Assembly: GCA_032718475.1 (NCBI GenBank)
Contig: JAUCBJ010002494.1
Coordinates: 1 to 60,781 of the forward strand
Direction: 5' to 3'
Length of the DNA stretch: 60,781 nt
Source of the DNA: Nemertoderma westbladi
Taxonomy: Eukaryota; Xenacoelomorpha; Nemertodermatida; Nemertodermatidae
Positions 21,901 to 27,900 of this stretch are shown here, in pieces. Positions within the stretch are counted from its first letter, which is position 1, and each line of letters opens with the position of its first letter. The notes under the pieces are model-generated. The model was not told where the DNA came from and made no database searches. It saw only the letters and a list, made by a program, of their open reading frames with translations. A program made the translations under genes and the position numbers.

Positions 21901-24900
21901 TAAATAGTGAAATAATGGGGGCAGATCCTGTGGCTCAACATGAATCAGGTGAAGAGACTTCTAGGCCACGGAGACAGGTACAAGCACTACAACGCTATGG
22001 AGAATGGCTGAATGATATAGACATTGAGGCTCTAAATGCGTATAATGTAACACCATCACCAAATGGAGAACCAAAGAGCTACAGAGAAGCTGTAAACAGC
22101 ATTGAATGTTCTGAATGGAGACATGCCATGAAGGTAGAATATGATGCTCCAGTGCAAAATAATACTTGGGAACTTTCAACCATTCCATCAGGCCGAAAGC
22201 CAATAAGTGGAAAATGGGTTTATAAATTAAAACGCAATGAAAATGGTGACGTGCTAAAATACAAAGCTCGTTATGTAGCTCGTGGATTTTCGCAAGAAGC
22301 AGGAACTGATTATGAGGAAACATTTGCCCCAACTACTAAGAGGGAAACAGTGCGGGCAATACTCGGAATAGCTGCTCAAGAGAATCTTGTGCTGAGACAA
22401 CTACAGTCCAGCTCACCAACAGAGTGCCATCGGATCCGATCTGAACCGATCGGATCCAACAGCTTCAAACACTTTCAGACAAACTCCAACAGTCCAACAA
22501 CTTCAAACAGATTCAGACAGTTTCAAACAGATTCAGACAGTTTCAAACAGAATCAGACAACTTCCAACAACCTGTCAATCACTCCACCCACACTCAACCG
22601 CAACCCCAACTCAACTCCCATCTTCTTGCGCGCAGATAGAATGAAGGCGTTTGAAACTACTAAAGGAACTCCATTCATAAAGCCACAATAACGACAGAGT
22701 GGACTGGCCACTGGCGGCTCCCTTGAACATTCACACTGTAACTTAAGCTGACCTGAAGGAACAGCCCATTAGTGAGGTCGGTATTTCTCTTTATTCCTGC
22801 CGCTATCTTTGAATAACACAATAGCAGAAAGCTAACCAGTGGTCTACCCCCAATACAAGAAAGACAAGTTGGCTACCATTGAAATGAATGGGGAATGGAA
22901 TTCTGTGTTCACATACTAATGTTGCTTTGGGTTGGTCTAGAGCCATACAATAGAGCTTTACGGAAATACACTTCCAAAGAGCCAAGCAGTGGCGGTATAG
23001 GTCCAAAATGCCCATGTAGAATTTCTTCGAATAAGGCTCAATTTCTTTAAGTTACATTAATTAAAATACTGATAAATATATTTTGCTTTTCGCAGGAGGG
23101 ACAGTATCCCCCTCTACAGTTAATATAGTGTACGTACATGTGTTAGTTATATAGTTGCGTTTATTTATATTTATACAGGTTTGGATATGATCTCTACTAG
23201 TTTGATTTTTGTTTTGTCAATTAATTAATTGTGCTGTTAATTTGTCAATCACTGCCTTAATTGGCTACATTGCTTATTGTATGAATGAATATAATTAGTT
23301 ATTAAGACATTATTTTAATTAGTATCTGGTGTGATTAGGTCTACCTTTTACATAACAACAGTACGTCAATGGCGGATATACTACTACTACTACTAAGTCG
23401 AGCGAACTTGGACAGTGGAAATGAGATCCTTCCAGGCTTCCCGATTCTCCATAGTTGTCGCAATTTCGTTTCTCCCAAGTTCAGAGATGATAATTGATGT
23501 TAACGACATACTGACTAACAGGGGGTTGGTATGTATATATTAAATTAAATTAAAGGAAGAACGGGGAACTGTGTGTGTGCCCTAGCATTCCACCAGTTTC
23601 CCATTGGTAACATATTTACTTACCATAGGCCTATAGGGTTCCTGTGTTCTGTGGTCTGACTTCTGTTTTGGGCTAGGTGGTAACAGAGTTGATGGTGCAA
23701 TTATTTTAGGTCATTGGTGCATTATAGATAGGCTTGGCTAATTCCCTGTCCAGCTGACGAGGTGTCGAGGATTAGCGCGTACTGGTCCAAGACACCGAAA
23801 CGCAACCATATTTTTCACAAATTAATTATTTTTGCCTCAGTCATACCCCTTTCACGGCGACAAAATTGTCATATATTTTCTTATAGAATATAGGCTTAGC
23901 TATTGTGCAGTTTATTAACGGTATCATTTAGTGTATGGCGGGTAGGCTTAGGGTTAGGGTTGCGACACATACCTGTATGTTTAGCTTGTATTTATATTTG
24001 TTTGTGTTTGTGTGTTTGTTGTTCTTTCGATGACCCTAGGGGTCGAGAAATATTTTGGGCTAAATGTCCTGATTCTATATTTTTTATTGGGGGTGTAAGA
24101 CTCCTGTTCTTCCTTTAATTTAATTTAATATATACATACCAACCCCCTGTTAGTCAGTATGTCGTTAACATCAATTATCATCTTATGAAAGTGGAGCAGA
24201 ATTCCGACATTACTGCAAATCATAAAATCTTATTTAAATTTTGTACTGTGTGTGTGCCCTAGCATTCCACCAGTTTCCCATTGGTAACATATTTACTTAC
24301 CATAGGCCTATAGGGTTCCTGTGTTCTGTGGTCTGACTTCTGTTTTGGGCTAGGTGGTAACAGAGTTGATGGTGCGATTATTTTAGGTCATTGGTGCATT
24401 ATAGATAGGCTTGGCTAATTCCCTGTCCAGCTGACGAGGTGTCGAGGATTAGCGCGTACTGGTCCAAGACACCGAAACGCAACCATATTTTTCACAAATT
24501 AATTATTTTTGCCTCAGTCATACCCCTTTCACGGCGACAAAATTGTCATATATTTTCTTATAGAATATAGGCTTAGCTATTGTGCAGTTTATTAACGGTA
24601 TCATTTAGTGTATGGCGGGTAGGCTTAGGGTTAGGGTTGCGACACATACCTGTATGTTTAGCATGTATTTATATTTGTTTGTGTTTGTGTGTTTGTTGTT
24701 CTTTCGATGACCCTAGGGGTCGAGAAATATTTTGGGCTAAATGTCCTGATTCTATATTTTTTATTGGGGGTGTAAGACTCCTGTTCTTCCTTTAATTTAA
24801 TTTAATATATACATACCAACCCCCTGTTAGTCAGTATGTCGTTAACATCAATTATCATCTTATGAAAGTGGAGCAGAATTCCGACATTACTGCAAATCAT

Positions 24901-27900
24901 AAAATCTTATTTAAATTTTGTACTGTGTGTGTGCCCTAGCATTCCACCAGTTTCCCATTGGTAACATATTTACTTACCATAGGCCTATAGGGTTCCTGTG
25001 TTCTGTGGTCTGACTTCTGTTTTGGGCTAGGTGGTAACAGAGTTGATGGTGCGATTATTTTAGGTCATTGGTGCATTATAGATAGGCTTGGCTAATTCCC
25101 TGTCCAGCTGACGAGGTGTCGAGGATTAGCGCGTACTGGTCCAAGACACCGAAACGCAACCATATTTTTCACAAATTAATTATTTTTGCCTCAGTCATAC
25201 CCCTTTCACGGCGACAAAATTGTCATATATTTTCTTATAGAATATAGGCTTAGCTATTGTGCAGTTTATTAACGGTATCATTTAGTGTATGGCGGGTAGG
25301 CTTAGGGTTAGGGTTGCGACACATACCTGTATGTTTAGCATGTATTTATATTTGTTTGTGTTTGTTGTTCTTTCGATGACCCTAGGGGTCGAGAAATATT
25401 TTGGGCTAAATGTCCTGATTCTATATTTTTTATTGGGGGTGTAAGACTCCTGTTCTTCCTTTAATTTAATTTAAGTTCAGAGATGGCGGATATACATTAC
25501 ATCATAATATGGCATGGCAGTCACGTGAAAACAAGGGCCTTCACATTCCCAATTCTCTATCTAATCTATTATGGTTGTGCGAAATGCTCAATACTACTTT
25601 ATGATATTAATTCATTCACGTTTAACATTAACAGCCACGTTTCATCACCCCCCCCCCCCCCCCCCCCCCCCTCCCCTTCCAATGTGACAAACTATCACGA
25701 TGTGTTGGCGTTGGGCCCCGTCCCTACGTCCACCCTCCCTTGTGAAGGGCTAGGGGGGACTTTCGACCCATCATTACTAAAGGGTAGTGATAATATTCAA
25801 AATAAGTTTTCCCATGTATACGTAATTTTATTCTTAAATAGGTACTTGTTTGTTCCTAAATTCTGCCTAAATGCTGCCTTACTCAATGTTAAATAATTTA
25901 TTGTTCTCGAATATTTATTTCGTAACTAGGGAACCGCTTAACTACAAACCAATATTGGATATGGAGTTCCGTTTCGAAGTTCGCCTTGCAGAGACTAAAG
26001 TTGCAATAACTTTTGAGTGTGTGAATGTAATTTACTCAAATAGGGTAGGTGCGCGAAAAAATAATTGGGCTAGAAGTATTACGTGCAAACCTTTTAATTT
26101 CGATGCTCTTTCAACACAACTAATAAAATTAACCAAAAATATTTTTTTTCACTCATTGTAATTATATTTACTGTTTGCTTAATCTGTTTGTGTTTATATC
26201 TGTTTATGTGCAGTATTTAGTGCCCTACGTCAAAGAAACTAATATATTTATAGCATTATTTACATTTCTAATTAAATTAAGTTGGTGTTATTATATTCAT
26301 TTATCGGAATTTATATTATTGGAATTTATTATTCGTTTATGCATTCTAGTTAATTAATTGATATAATTAACGACATAATTATGTAAATAAAAATTGTTAA
26401 ATGAAACAAATCTTTGTTTCGGTTTATAATTGACAATTGCACACCCTCACAATCACTTCAAATTGAGAGTTAAAGTGATTGACATTTTGTTAATGAACTA
26501 CGCTTTTGTAAGGCATTGGCAAATTCCAACAAATTCCGATGGCGTCAAACATCTTCAGACAATTTCAAACAGTTTCAGACAATTTCAAACAGCTTCAGAC
26601 AACTTCAAACAACATCAGATAGCTTCCAACAACATCCAACAGAAATTTCAAACACTTTCAGACGGATTTCAGACAGATTCAGATGGGCTCCAACAGACTA
26701 AACTTGTTGGAAATATTTTCTCCAACAGAATCAAACAGTACTAAATCTCCGTAGGTTAGGGTTAGCATTGTGCTTGTTTGAAGCTGTCGGAGTGTGTTGG
26801 ATCCGATCGGATCCGATGGCACTCTGTTGGTGAGCGGGACTGTAGATGTGAAGTCATCTTATCTGCAGAGCAGCGTGAAAGAGGAGATATACGTCGATCA
26901 ACCAGAAGGGTTTGAGAAAGTTTGCCAAGATAGTGAGAAACTTTATTGTAGATTGAAGAAATCGCTTTATGGATTAAAGCAAGCTGGGGCTAACTGGAAC
27001 CAAGAGTTAAATGCTTTTCTTGTTGGATGGAGTTTGACAAGGTGTAAATCAGACTACTGTTTGTATACAGATAACCATCCTGATGCTGAGAGACTAATGG
27101 TAGTGGTTTGGGTGGATGATATTGTGATAGCAGGAGCTATTGCGGCTGTGGATAATTTCATTATATCTTTAACAACAAAGTTTGAAACTGATGATAGAGG
27201 CGAACTCAGGTGGTTCTTGGGAATGCGAGTGCTTCGTCCCAGTGCTGAACTAGTAACGATTGACCAAACAAATTATATTGAACGTTTAGTAAGGCGTTTT
27301 GGACTTGGAGACTGCAAACATGTCGGCACACCTTTAGCCGAGGGTAACATACCTCAAAAGAACACGGGATCAATCAATCCACAGTTAGCCGCAAAATATA
27401 AGGCATTAGTTGGGGGGGTTTGTTGTTCATCGCTACAAATACGAGACCCGATATTAGCTATACAGTGAGTACATTGGCTAAGTTCTGTAGCAACCCGACT
27501 GATAACCACTGGACTGCAGCAAAACGATGTGTTAGTATCAGATCAAAGGATGATAAACTGACATTCAGACGAGATCCTGGAGGTTTGGAACTATGAGGGT
27601 TCAGTGATGAGGATTATGCCGGTGACGTTGATGATAGAAAGTCAACAGGTGCATATGTATTCAAGTTAAGCGATAACAGTGGGGTAATATCGTGGGCTTC
27701 TAGGAAACAACAAAGCGTAGCACTTTCAACAACAGAGGCCAGATTTGTGGCGTTATCTAATCAGGAGACTACATCATTAAGAACACTATTGGGGGAGATG
27801 GGAATCCCACAGAGAGAACCAACAACTGTCTATGAAGACAATCAAGCCGCGATCTCTATGAGCAAGAATCCCGTAGTGCATCGAAGATCGAAGCACATTG

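Larger units (their letters stand above)
23490..25485. mobile_element. 677-bp tandem array with inverted 5' tail, Penelope pLTR-like
   Basis: The insertion is flanked by a perfect 13-bp direct repeat AAGTTCAGAGATG (23477-23489 and 25473-25485). It starts with about 75 bp (23490-23563) that is the inverse of the unit segment at 24101-24180. It continues with two full 677-bp units (23568-24244, 24245-24921) and a third truncated at 25472. Units are nearly identical. The open frames in them (for example 23903-24118) are repeats of a non-coding unit. An inverted, truncated leader plus tandem repeats with a variable target duplication is the pattern of Penelope-like pseudo-LTRs. Confidence 0.65.
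22404..26842. mobile_element. 4.4-kb TA-flanked transposon inside Copia RT
   Basis: TIRs start CAGTCCAGCTCACCAACAG at the left and end CTGTTGGTGAGCGGGACTG at the right, continuing inward through ATCGGATCCGAT for about 38 bp. TA flanks both ends (22402-22403, 26843-26844); deletion rejoins the Copia RT. Subterminal regions carry short repeats of TTCAAACAG/TTCAGACAG in the same orientation at both ends (22460-22570, 26545-26660). No transposase is recognisable, so it is probably non-autonomous and mobilised by a Tc1/mariner-type enzyme. A related fragment lies at 11362. It contains the 677-bp array. Confidence 0.75.

Noticed and set aside
22404-22691. C-terminal 96 codons of the Copia integrase frame as a novel extension
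   Set aside because: The sequence is the left end of the TA-flanked transposon read through in the Copia frame. The true Copia frame resumes at 26845.
23945-23960. TTAGGGTTAGGG as telomeric sequence
   Set aside because: Only two repeats per 677-bp unit, copied with the unit. Too short to indicate a telomere or telomere-targeted insertion.
23903-24795. Two identical 71-codon frames as a duplicated gene
   Set aside because: They are the same position of two 677-bp repeat units that look non-coding and carry a hammerhead-like core. No domain or start context supports coding.
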